From Sphingobium sp. (GTDB taxonomy: Bacteria > Pseudomonadota > Alphaproteobacteria > Sphingomonadales > Sphingomonadaceae), in the NCBI GenBank assembly GCA_017744605.1, contig JAGIAZ010000006.1:1-64000 (forward strand): DNA of 64,000 nucleotides, written 5' to 3'. This document shows, one piece after another, positions 56,049 to 64,000 of the stretch. Positions within the stretch are counted from its first letter, which is position 1. The number at the start of each line of letters is the position of its first letter. Position numbers and translations under genes: made by a program. Below the pieces are notes generated by a model. The model did no database searches and was not told the DNA's origin. It saw only the letters and a program-made list of their open reading frames with translations.

Positions 56049-57341
56049 ATGTCCGAAGCTCATGTGCTTATTGCCGGCGGCGGCATCGGCGGGCTGGCGC
56101 TTGCCCTCACGCTTCACGAGATCGGCGTCGGCTGCACGGTCTTCGAAAGCGTGCGCGAGCTCAAGCCGCTCGGGGTAGGCATCAATCTTCAGCCGAACGC
56201 CGTGCGCGAACTCGAAGATCTCGGCATCGGCGAACAGGCGCTCGACCAGGTCGGCATTCCTGCGCGCGAATGGGCGCTCGTCGGGCTCAATGGCCGCGAA
56301 ATATATTCAGAGCCGCGCGGCAAGCTCGCGGGCTACCACTGGCATCAATATGCGGTGCATCGCGGCAAATTCCACCTGATGCTCTACCGCAAGGTCGTCG
56401 AGCGGCTCGGCGCCGACGCGGTCAAGCTGGGCCATCGTGTGACCGGTTATCGCATTGCGAATGACGGGTCGGTCATCGCCACTGCCGAGACAGCTGAGCG
56501 CGGCGTGCAAGAATTCCAGGGATCGCTCCTGTTCGGCGCGGACGGGATTCATTCGGCAGTGCGGGCGCAAATGCATCCCGATCAGCCGCCGATCCGCTGG
56601 GGCGGGACGATCATGTGGCGCGGCACGGCGCGCGGCGTGCCGATTCGAACGGGCTCCTCGTTCATCGGTCTGGGGACGAGCAAGCATCGCGTCGTTCTCT
56701 ATCCGATCTCCCATCCCGATGAGCATGGTTTGGCAGACATAAACTGGATCGCGGAGCAGACCTATGACACCGATCATGACTGGTCGAAATCCGGCTGGTT
56801 CCGGTCGGTCCAGCTCTCCGAATTCGCGCATCAGTTCGATGGCTTCGTTTATGATTGGCTCGATCTTCCGGCGCTGCTGGCCAAATCCGAAGTGGCCTAT
56901 GAAAACCCGATGATCGACCGCGATCCGCTGTCAACCTGGGTCGATGGCCCTGTCGCGTTGATCGGAGATGCTGCCCATCCGATGTATCCCACGGGTTCGA
57001 ACGGCGCATCCCAGGCCATTATCGACGCGCGCGTCATTGGCCGGCTGATGCTCGATCACGGCGTTTCCGCCGCGGCCCTGCGCGCCTTCGACGAGCAAAT
57101 GTGCGAACCGATCGGCGCCGTTGCGATGCGCAATCGCGGCGCCGGCCCGTTCGGTCTGCTCAATATGGTCGAAGAGCGCAGTGGCGGTCAGTTCGACAAT
57201 ATCGACGATGTCGTTCCGGCAGCCGAGCGGTCTGCTTTCATGCTCGCCTATCAGCAGGCCGCGGGCTTCGCGAAGGATCGTCTGCACAGTGCGGAGCGGA
57301 CGATCCCGAAGGGCGCCGTGGTGAGCGACATGGCGGCATGA
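56049..57341 (+). CDS. FAD-dependent monooxygenase (flavin-dependent aromatic hydroxylase)
   Basis: EAHVLIAGGGIGGLALALTLHEIGVGCTVFESVRELKPLGVGINLQPNAVRELEDLGIG; ALIGDAAHPMYPTGSNGASQAIIDA. Confidence 0.93.
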   Translation: MSEAHVLIAGGGIGGLALALTLHEIGVGCTVFESVRELKPLGVGINLQPNAVRELEDLGIGEQALDQVGIPAREWALVGLNGREIYSEPRGKLAGYHWHQYAVHRGKFHLMLYRKVVERLGADAVKLGHRVTGYRIANDGSVIATAETAERGVQEFQGSLLFGADGIHSAVRAQMHPDQPPIRWGGTIMWRGTARGVPIRTGSSFIGLGTSKHRVVLYPISHPDEHGLADINWIAEQTYDTDHDWSKSGWFRSVQLSEFAHQFDGFVYDWLDLPALLAKSEVAYENPMIDRDPLSTWVDGPVALIGDAAHPMYPTGSNGASQAIIDARVIGRLMLDHGVSAAALRAFDEQMCEPIGAVAMRNRGAGPFGLLNMVEERSGGQFDNIDDVVPAAERSAFMLAYQQAAGFAKDRLHSAERTIPKGAVVSDMAA

Positions 57342-57793
57342 CGCCACATTTGGAACCTGTCTGCGACCTTGTCGTCGAGCTGGCGAGGCCGCATGAAATG
57401 GGCTCTGCGCCGGCAGGGGTGCGACGCATCATCCCGATCATCGGTGGAAGGGCGAGCGGGCCGCTCATTGAGGGAAAGATTTTGGGCGTCGGTGCCGACT
57501 GGCAGACCGTCTTCGAAAGCGGCGTGGCCGATCTGGATGCCCGCTATGCCATCGAGACGCCGGAGGGCGCCGTGATTGAGGTGATCAGTCAAGGCATCCG
57601 CCACGCGTCGGCTGAGGTCGCGGCGCGCATCGCCGCCGGAGAGACTGTCGCGCCCGCCGAATATTATATGCGCACGGCGATCCGGCTCGAGAGCGGCCAT
57701 CCCTCTTATTCGTGGGTGAACCGCGCCATCTTCCTCGCCGCAGGCGGAAAGATCGGTTCAACAGTTCAGCTATCCGTCTTCCGCGTGGACTGA
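57338..57793 (+). CDS. DUF3237 family protein
   Basis: GVRRIIPIIGGRASGPLIEGKILGVGADWQTVFESGVADLDARYAIETPEGAVIEVISQGIR. Confidence 0.9.
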   Translation: MTPHLEPVCDLVVELARPHEMGSAPAGVRRIIPIIGGRASGPLIEGKILGVGADWQTVFESGVADLDARYAIETPEGAVIEVISQGIRHASAEVAARIAAGETVAPAEYYMRTAIRLESGHPSYSWVNRAIFLAAGGKIGSTVQLSVFRVD

Positions 57794-58948
57794 ACGCCCG
57801 AGCCAACCCAGAATTTCCGCGTGGTGTTCGTCGAGATGTGGCGGCGCTTCGGCAACAGGGGGCACGCCGCCGGGTGTCATCCGGAAGCCGACATTGGGGA
57901 TGGCCACTGTCGACTGGCCTTCAGGCAGCCCGGAAATGTTCAGCGAGACCAAAGCGCCTTCGCCGGCCATCGCAGCTGCCTCGTCGACGCGGCGCACCAT
58001 GCCGCAAGGGATGCCGGCTTCGCTGAGCAGCCGCTCCCATTCCATTGCCCCTTTGGCGGAGAAGACATCGGCGAGCTCGCTTTTCAGCGCATCGAAGTTC
58101 GCGCGGCGCGCATCGGGTGTGGAAAAGCGCTTGTCTTCGAGCCAGGCGCCGCGACCGATTATTCTTGCCAGCGCCTCGAACTGATTTTGCTGCACGACCC
58201 CCAGCGAGATTTCCCGGCCATCGCCCGCGACGAACAGCGAAGCCGTGGGAAGGCCGCTATAGCCGGTGTTGCCCATCCGCGCCATCGGCTGGCCGGTGAC
58301 CAGGAATGGGGTCAGTGCCGATGTCATGAACGCAAGGCTCGCATCGAACATCGAGACATCGATATAGGTGCCTTCACCGCTCTGCTGCCGGCGAAGCAGC
58401 GCTGCGAGAATGGCCAGGGCAGCGGTATGGCCGGTGAGCGTGTCTACGACCGGGAAACCCACCCGGACCGGCGGTTCGCCTTCTCCGCCGCTCAGCATCA
58501 TCATGCCGCTGGTGGCCTGGACGATGTTGTCGATGGCAGGCCAATCGCGCTGGGGGCTGTCCTGACCATAGCCGGAGACCGAGCAGAAGATGATGTCGTG
58601 GCGCAGGCTTCGAACTTGATCGTAGCCCAGTCCCAGCCGGGCAATCACGCCAGGCCGAAAATTCTCCACCATGACATCGCTGCGCGCGACGATCTCGCGC
58701 GCGATCGAAAGGTCTCCCTCGTCCTTGAGGTCGAGCGCGATCGATTTCTTGCCGGCATTGGCCGCGATGAACGCCGGCGCCATGCCATCGTAACGTCGGT
58801 CCGCGCCGTAGTTTCTGAACCCGTCCCCCTGTTTCGGTTCGATCTTGATGACCTCGGCGCCCAGCAGGCCCATGAGATGGGTCGCGTAGGGGCCCGCCAT
58901 GACATGGCTGAAATCGGCGACCCGGATGCCGGCGAGAGGCTGAGTCAT
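57770..58948 (-). CDS. CaiB/BaiF family (class III) CoA transferase
   Basis: LAGIRVADFSHVMAGPYATHLMGLLGAEVIKIEPKQGDGFRNYG; GTYIDVSMFDASLAFM retains the catalytic-Asp position. Confidence 0.95.
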   Translation of the reverse strand: MTQPLAGIRVADFSHVMAGPYATHLMGLLGAEVIKIEPKQGDGFRNYGADRRYDGMAPAFIAANAGKKSIALDLKDEGDLSIAREIVARSDVMVENFRPGVIARLGLGYDQVRSLRHDIIFCSVSGYGQDSPQRDWPAIDNIVQATSGMMMLSGGEGEPPVRVGFPVVDTLTGHTAALAILAALLRRQQSGEGTYIDVSMFDASLAFMTSALTPFLVTGQPMARMGNTGYSGLPTASLFVAGDGREISLGVVQQNQFEALARIIGRGAWLEDKRFSTPDARRANFDALKSELADVFSAKGAMEWERLLSEAGIPCGMVRRVDEAAAMAGEGALVSLNISGLPEGQSTVAIPNVGFRMTPGGVPPVAEAPPHLDEHHAEILGWLGRSVHAEDG

Positions 58949-59976
58949 GAGCGGCCCCCGCAGGACACCGCATCCGGGCCGGTCAGGCTCGTCCGAGCCG
59001 ATTTGAACGCCGCCATGCCATCTATGCCCCATTTTTCCAGCCCGCGCGCATTTCGGACCGCGTCCTCGAGATAAAGCGAGTCGAAACGGTTCTCGTCGGA
59101 TTTCGACATGCTGCTGATCCTGACGCCACGCTTCCTCGCTTCATCGAAGCCGGTGCCCAGTGCCGTTCGAACTTCCCGCGCCAACGCCGCTTCCCAGACC
59201 GGGGTGCTTTCATCGAGGATCGCACGCAGGTCCGGGCTCAAGCTTTTCCAGCGCTTCGCATTCATGGCGCGCGCGGGATAAGCGCCGCGCGGAATCGGCA
59301 GGTCGGTAAAATAATGGGCGACCTCGGCAAAATGGAGTGCTTTGAAGGTATCGGCGGGCGCGACCACCCCGTCGATTTCGCCCTTTGCCATCGCCGAATA
59401 GACGTCCGCCATGGGCATATTGACGGCATCGACCCCGAGTTTCCCAAGCACGGGCAGCAACTCGGTAGGCGCCCGAAGCCGCAGGCCTTTGAGATCGGCC
59501 AACGAGCGGACTGGCCTGTCACGCGTGACGATCCCGGGCAGCGAGCCGCCCTGGACGGCCAACACCTTCAAGCCATCGAGCTCGCGCGCCACTTGCGGAT
59601 TTGCCTCGGCGATGCAGCGATACAGGGCCACCTGAGATTCGACCGTGCGCGCACCGCTGTAGAAGCCGGACTGAATCCGGATGAGATGTGTGCCGCCCCT
59701 GACGTAGATCGGCGTTATAAGGCCGATGTCGGCGACGCCGTGGCGCAGTTCTTCCATCGACATGTCCGAGGAGAGGAGCGTGCCGGACCAGAATGTGCGG
59801 ATACGCAATTTGCCGCCGGAGCGTTTCTCGACAAAATCGATCCAGCTCTTGTCGGCTCGGCTAAATGGATGCTGCGGCGAATATTGCGTCGCATAGACAA
59901 GCTCGGTGACGCCGGCGGGCACGACGCGACTGCAGCCGGCCAGCAGAAGGGCAAGAAGGATCGCGCTTCCTCTCAC
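58945..59976 (-). CDS. TRAP transporter substrate-binding protein DctP-type, putative lipoprotein
   Basis: LLALLLAGCSRVVPAG lipobox; YATQYSPQHPFSRADKSWIDFVEKRSGGKLRIRTFWSGTLLSSDMSMEELRHGVADIGLI; DLKGLRLRAPTELLPVLGKLGVDAVNMPMADVYSAMAKGEIDGV. Confidence 0.93.
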   Translation of the reverse strand: MRGSAILLALLLAGCSRVVPAGVTELVYATQYSPQHPFSRADKSWIDFVEKRSGGKLRIRTFWSGTLLSSDMSMEELRHGVADIGLITPIYVRGGTHLIRIQSGFYSGARTVESQVALYRCIAEANPQVARELDGLKVLAVQGGSLPGIVTRDRPVRSLADLKGLRLRAPTELLPVLGKLGVDAVNMPMADVYSAMAKGEIDGVVAPADTFKALHFAEVAHYFTDLPIPRGAYPARAMNAKRWKSLSPDLRAILDESTPVWEAALAREVRTALGTGFDEARKRGVRISSMSKSDENRFDSLYLEDAVRNARGLEKWGIDGMAAFKSARTSLTGPDAVSCGGRS

Positions 59977-61259
59977 GCGACGGCTCGCTCTGCGAGGAAA
60001 TCGGCGACCATCCTGACCATCCTGTCATGATCCCAGTTCTTGGCGTCGACCATATCTGCGTCGATCATGAGCACCGGGAAGCCCGCTGCCTCCAAAGCCT
60101 GCGCGGTGAGCTTCGTGCCGGACTGCGAGAGACGGTTGTCAGGCGGCAGGAGAATGACCACCGCATCGATCCCGCATCGCTGCGCTTCGGACGTCATCCA
60201 GCCATTCATCCAGGGAGGCAGGTGCAGGACCTCGTTCATCGAGCAGATCCGGCTTGCCAGGGCCTCCATCGGTTTGCCCTTGAGGTCACGAATATATTGA
60301 GGGCCGGCAAATGGCATGTACATCGACCATACGAAGACCGCGCCGATCGTTTCCTCAAGGGCCTGGTAGAAGCCCGGGTCGTGCCATAAGCCGGCGCCGA
60401 TCCACATGAGGCGGATGCGTTCGTTTGAACTCGCGCCTTCCCCGTTCGCTATGCGCTCCATGACCTCGTCCCGGAACTTGCGGGCGTGTGCCACAGCCCA
60501 TTCCGAACCGCGATGCCACTGCGGGATCATGACATTGGGCATTTGTTCGGCAATCGAGACGGGGCAGGGGCGTGCGGTGCCGATCGCCGCCGCCGCCTCC
60601 CAGATGTAGCTCTCCTGTTCGTTGGTGCGCTCCATGAGCAGCCGGAACTTTTCCTCATCGAAGCTTCGACCGGTCCGCTTTTCAAGCGCCGTGATGAGAT
60701 CGCGCATCTCCTCGACCAGCAGAGCGATGCGTTCCGGGCCGTAAATCTCTTCCCAGTCCGTGCGGCTGTGCGAGAACCAGCGAGCATCCTTATGCTCCCA
60801 GGCCGGCGCCTCGATCGGAAAAAACTCCGTGTCGAGAGCCTCCGCCCACTGCCCGAAGACGTGCTGGATGCAGTCGCAGGTCAGGCGGGCGACCAACATC
60901 GTCGGACGCGGGAGTCCACCCCAGGGCGCTGTTGCGGGGTCGTTCGCGAGCGTGCAGGCAAGACCGAGCGAGCAATATTTGCAGCTGTTCGCGGGGTAGC
61001 CCTTTTCGACCATCGCGTCGAAATAGCGGCCCGAAAGCTGCTTCGCCGAGATATAGGCCGACCACCATTGGTTCGCGATGACCGGGATATCCATCGCGTG
61101 GAAAATCTCGTGCGGCGTATCGGCCTGCGCGATCACGAAGGGCTCGCCGTCGTCGATGACACGGCGTTTCAACTGCTGCCCGAACGCCTTTTGATAGGCA
61201 TTGGCTTCCGCCGTGCAGGCGAGGAGCTTGCGGCTGCGCTGACCGGTTGCGGTGGTCAT
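59973..61259 (-). CDS. 2-hydroxyacyl-CoA dehydratase / benzoyl-CoA reductase D-subunit-like protein
   Basis: KLLACTAEANAYQKAFGQQLKRRVIDDGEPFVIAQADTPHEIFHAMDIPVIANQWWSAYISAKQ; NSCKYCSLGLACT; RLMWIGAGLWHDPGFYQALEETIGAVFVW. Confidence 0.88.
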   Translation of the reverse strand: MTTATGQRSRKLLACTAEANAYQKAFGQQLKRRVIDDGEPFVIAQADTPHEIFHAMDIPVIANQWWSAYISAKQLSGRYFDAMVEKGYPANSCKYCSLGLACTLANDPATAPWGGLPRPTMLVARLTCDCIQHVFGQWAEALDTEFFPIEAPAWEHKDARWFSHSRTDWEEIYGPERIALLVEEMRDLITALEKRTGRSFDEEKFRLLMERTNEQESYIWEAAAAIGTARPCPVSIAEQMPNVMIPQWHRGSEWAVAHARKFRDEVMERIANGEGASSNERIRLMWIGAGLWHDPGFYQALEETIGAVFVWSMYMPFAGPQYIRDLKGKPMEALASRICSMNEVLHLPPWMNGWMTSEAQRCGIDAVVILLPPDNRLSQSGTKLTAQALEAAGFPVLMIDADMVDAKNWDHDRMVRMVADFLAERAVA

Positions 61260-63343
61260 TGGAAAACTCCTGCCGTCGCGAGTTCGTCGATCCGGCCGTC
61301 CTGCAGGCCGCACAATGTGCGCGCGATTTCCCGATAGTGCTCGCCCATGCCAGGCGCACGAAATGGCTGGAAAACGTCCCGGGAGAAGCGGATCGGCGTG
61401 GCGATATGGCCGAAGGGGCCCAGAAGCGGGTGATCGAGCGTGACCAGTGCGCCGCGCGATGAAAGCTGGGGGTCATGCTCGATCATGTCTTCGCAGTCCT
61501 GAAGAACGCCGGCCGCAATCCCGGCCTCTTGCAGGAGCTCGACGGCAGCATGATCGGCTCGTGCCCGCGTCCATGCGGAGACGTCGTCACCGGTGATGGC
61601 TTTCAATTTGGCCTCGTCATTTTCATCGAAAAGCGTGATGGCAATCCAGCGGTCTTCGTCGGCGGATTGAAAGACATTCTGGAAATAAATTCCGGCGTCC
61701 GAGTTGCCCATGCGGTGCGGGCGTTCTCCGCGGCGCGCTGCGGCCAGGCTCTCCCGCATCTGTTGGACGCAGATTTCGTACATCGACGCATCGATGTGGC
61801 AGCCTCGTCCCGTCTCCCTGCGATGCTGCAAGGCCGCGGAAACGCTGGCCGCCATCACATAAGGGACGATGACGTCGCCATAGGGGACCGCCCCGGGGAT
61901 GACCGGGTCGCGATCGGGATAGCCGGTCAGGAAGGTTCGTCCGGAAAGGGCGCCGCCGGTTCCATCGACGCCCCATTCCCGTGCGAGCGGGCCGGTCTGG
62001 CCGAACACGCTGCCCGACACCATGACAATCGGGGGATTGCGCTTCGAGAGATCTTCATATGAGAGGCCGAGCTTCTTCATGGTGCCGGGCGAAAAATTCT
62101 CCACGACCACGTCGGCCCAGTCGATGAGCGGATCGAGCACCTCGCGCGAGCGCGGATTCTTCATGTCGAGCGACAGGCTGCGCTTGGAGCTGTTCAGATG
62201 GGCGAACCACGGCTTATCGTCCCAGTTGCCGGCCGTGGATGCGCTCACCTGGACGTCCAACCGAGCGAGGTCCGGGCGAGTGCGGCTCTCGATCTTGACG
62301 ATCTCCGCGCCCAGGTCGCCCAACGTCTTGGTGGTGATGGAACCCACCAGAGCCCAGGCGAAGTCGAGCACGCGAACGCCGGACAGGGGACCAGGGCGTG
62401 TCCCGGCGTGAATGGCGGGGGCTGGGAGGGGATTGATGCCCTCGCGGATGACCGCAAAGCGGTCCGGCAGTCCCGAAGGCGTCGTGAAAAATGCGCGCGC
62501 TTGCAGGTGCGGATCGGCGAGCACGTCGGCCGGTTCGTTGGCGACACAGGCGTTGATGCCGCGCCGCAGTCCCTCTTCTGCAATATCCGCCTTCGTCCGG
62601 GTCGCGAAGAAATCCGCAATGGCCGCTTCCCAGATGGCGCGTGTCGCGGCCGGCAGAGTCGATCGATTATAGGTCAGCCAGTCGGTCCCCCGAAGCGGGT
62701 TGTCTATCCCGGCCTCGTCCATCCAATCGGACAGCGCCTGGTTGGCGGGCGCTCCCAGGCGGCCCGTCATCAGCGAGTGGAAGCACCAGCCGTCCTTCAA
62801 GCGCCAGATCGCGCGCACCGTGGCCTTGCCATAAGCGAGTGATCCGCCCGCCCGTCGCAACTTCTGCCTGTCGAATTGCCAGACCAGCACGCCGTTCGTG
62901 TTCCGGCTGAAGGCGACCTGTTGAACGGATATGTCGACATGTTGGCCCTTGCCATGCGTGCCGCGCGCGAAATGCGCAGCCATGGCCCCGGCTGCCGCCA
63001 CCATGTCCGCATGAAAGGTGCAGGCATCGGCGGCTTCCTTGACGGGCGGCAATCCCGGCTCCCCCGTCACGCGAAGAGCGCCTCCCATCGCGGACGCGAC
63101 AAGTTCACCCCCGCGCCAATGGGAGCGCGGTCCGCCTGAGCCGAATGTGGTGACGGAGACGTGGATGGCATCCTCTGGAACCGCGATGTCGCCGAGCCGG
63201 TCGAGGCCGAGATCATCGATGACGAAGGACGCGCCTTTGACAGGTCCGCCGACTTCCGCGCCGAGTGACACCAAAAAACGAGCGAGAGGTCTCTCCGCCA
63301 TGCCGCCGAGCGCAGCGATGCGATGCCCTGCAAGCGGCTTCAT
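61256..63343 (-). CDS. tandem (two-domain) CaiB/BaiF family CoA transferase, 695 aa
   Basis: N-half ...GKGQHVDISVQQVAFSRNT; C-half LSGVRVLDFAWALVGSITTKTLGDLGAEIVKIESRTRPDLARLD...GRGCHIDASMYEICVQQM. Confidence 0.92.
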   Translation of the reverse strand: MKPLAGHRIAALGGMAERPLARFLVSLGAEVGGPVKGASFVIDDLGLDRLGDIAVPEDAIHVSVTTFGSGGPRSHWRGGELVASAMGGALRVTGEPGLPPVKEAADACTFHADMVAAAGAMAAHFARGTHGKGQHVDISVQQVAFSRNTNGVLVWQFDRQKLRRAGGSLAYGKATVRAIWRLKDGWCFHSLMTGRLGAPANQALSDWMDEAGIDNPLRGTDWLTYNRSTLPAATRAIWEAAIADFFATRTKADIAEEGLRRGINACVANEPADVLADPHLQARAFFTTPSGLPDRFAVIREGINPLPAPAIHAGTRPGPLSGVRVLDFAWALVGSITTKTLGDLGAEIVKIESRTRPDLARLDVQVSASTAGNWDDKPWFAHLNSSKRSLSLDMKNPRSREVLDPLIDWADVVVENFSPGTMKKLGLSYEDLSKRNPPIVMVSGSVFGQTGPLAREWGVDGTGGALSGRTFLTGYPDRDPVIPGAVPYGDVIVPYVMAASVSAALQHRRETGRGCHIDASMYEICVQQMRESLAAARRGERPHRMGNSDAGIYFQNVFQSADEDRWIAITLFDENDEAKLKAITGDDVSAWTRARADHAAVELLQEAGIAAGVLQDCEDMIEHDPQLSSRGALVTLDHPLLGPFGHIATPIRFSRDVFQPFRAPGMGEHYREIARTLCGLQDGRIDELATAGVFQ

Positions 63344-64000
63344 GCGTTCAGATCCTCCAGAAAATTCATGATCTCTTCGGCGGCGCCATCGCGCGCGGCC
63401 CAGTCACGCCGGGTCAGCGTCAAGACCGCTACGCCCGCCTGCTCCAGTGCCCGGCGCTGCGCCGGCAAGTGCCAGACCAGTGCTTCTTCTTCTTCGGTAT
63501 ACCAAAGGACGGCCGCGCTTGCGTCGATGTCCGTCGCGTGCTGGCGAATGCGCGCCGCAGAGTCGTAAAATCCGCGCGGACCAACCTGCGTCGCATGAAG
63601 CTGGCTGGCGATCGCCTCTACCGGATGGCCAGTGCCTTCTTCCACGATTGGGCCGGCATCGCGCCATAGATCTGCGAGCGTCGCCCCGGATGGGCTCCAT
63701 CCCGCCATTTCCACGGCCTTGTGAAGTCGGCGGTCGGGCGGTGCCGTTCCTGCGAGCAGGCAAACCTGATCGTTGGCGTGCTTCTCTCCCTTCGCAGCCA
63801 GAATTCGCCGATCGGCATTGGTGGCGGCGATGCCCCGCTCGAGGTCCTTGTCGTCAAGGCCAAGGCGGTCGGCGAGCTTGCGGACCTGGGCGGCCAGGTG
63901 GTCGCGGCTGCTTGTGCGCTGAAGCCGGGCGACATCGAAAATGAGAGGCTCCGGGCCGCTCACAAGCCCGCGCGCGCGCAACTCGCATATATAATAATAG
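63340..64000 (-). CDS. second 2-hydroxyacyl-CoA dehydratase-like subunit (5' end beyond window)
   Basis: C-terminal AAVLWYTEEEEALVWHLPAQRRALEQAGVAVLTLTRRDWAARDGAAEEIMNFL; frame stays open to the window edge, so TTG at 63981 is probably not the real start. Confidence 0.6.
   Translation of the reverse strand, partial: YYYICELRARGLVSGPEPLIFDVARLQRTSSRDHLAAQVRKLADRLGLDDKDLERGIAATNADRRILAAKGEKHANDQVCLLAGTAPPDRRLHKAVEMAGWSPSGATLADLWRDAGPIVEEGTGHPVEAIASQLHATQVGPRGFYDSAARIRQHATDIDASAAVLWYTEEEEALVWHLPAQRRALEQAGVAVLTLTRRDWAARDGAAEEIMNFLEDLNA

Overview
GC-rich alphaproteobacterial window, most likely from a sphingomonad (inferred from gene content and the abundance of TonB receptors; no taxonomic search was run). 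About 1-13.3 kb is ordinary core chromosome: the C-terminus of cytochrome c oxidase subunit I, then ctaB, a 45-aa ORF, ctaG, ctaE, DUF983, SURF1 and thrC, followed by a methyltransferase, ccmB/ccmA, a pterin dehydratase, a DNA glycosylase, a 2Fe-2S ferredoxin, an L,D-transpeptidase, a PEP-CTERM protein, rlmB and tRNA-Tyr. Directly after the tRNA-Tyr 3' end lies a decayed tyrosine-recombinase integrase next to a truncated BNR/sialidase-like fragment. This looks like the edge of an old tRNA-targeted genomic island. From about 14.6 kb to the window end the DNA is accessory and catabolic. It is organised as successive modules, most with a TonB-dependent receptor, a local regulator (MarR, LuxR, LacI, IclR, MarR) and degradative enzymes: di-heme cytochrome, class II aldolase/CMD, BKACE plus 2-hydroxyacid dehydrogenase, G8-domain protein, MmgE/PrpD, secreted hydrolases, P450-CapA-membrane protein-TBDR-tannase, TauD dioxygenase, PobA and a flavin monooxygenase. 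The most interesting region is the right end (57.8-64 kb, minus strand). It is a tightly coupled operon of CaiB-type CoA transferases, an orphan lipoprotein TRAP binding protein and 2-hydroxyacyl-CoA dehydratase/benzoyl-CoA reductase-like subunits, which is unexpected beside an aerobic cytochrome oxidase cluster. Several candidate operators (LacI, MarR, IclR type), one complete IS630-family element and dispersed repeats were also found.
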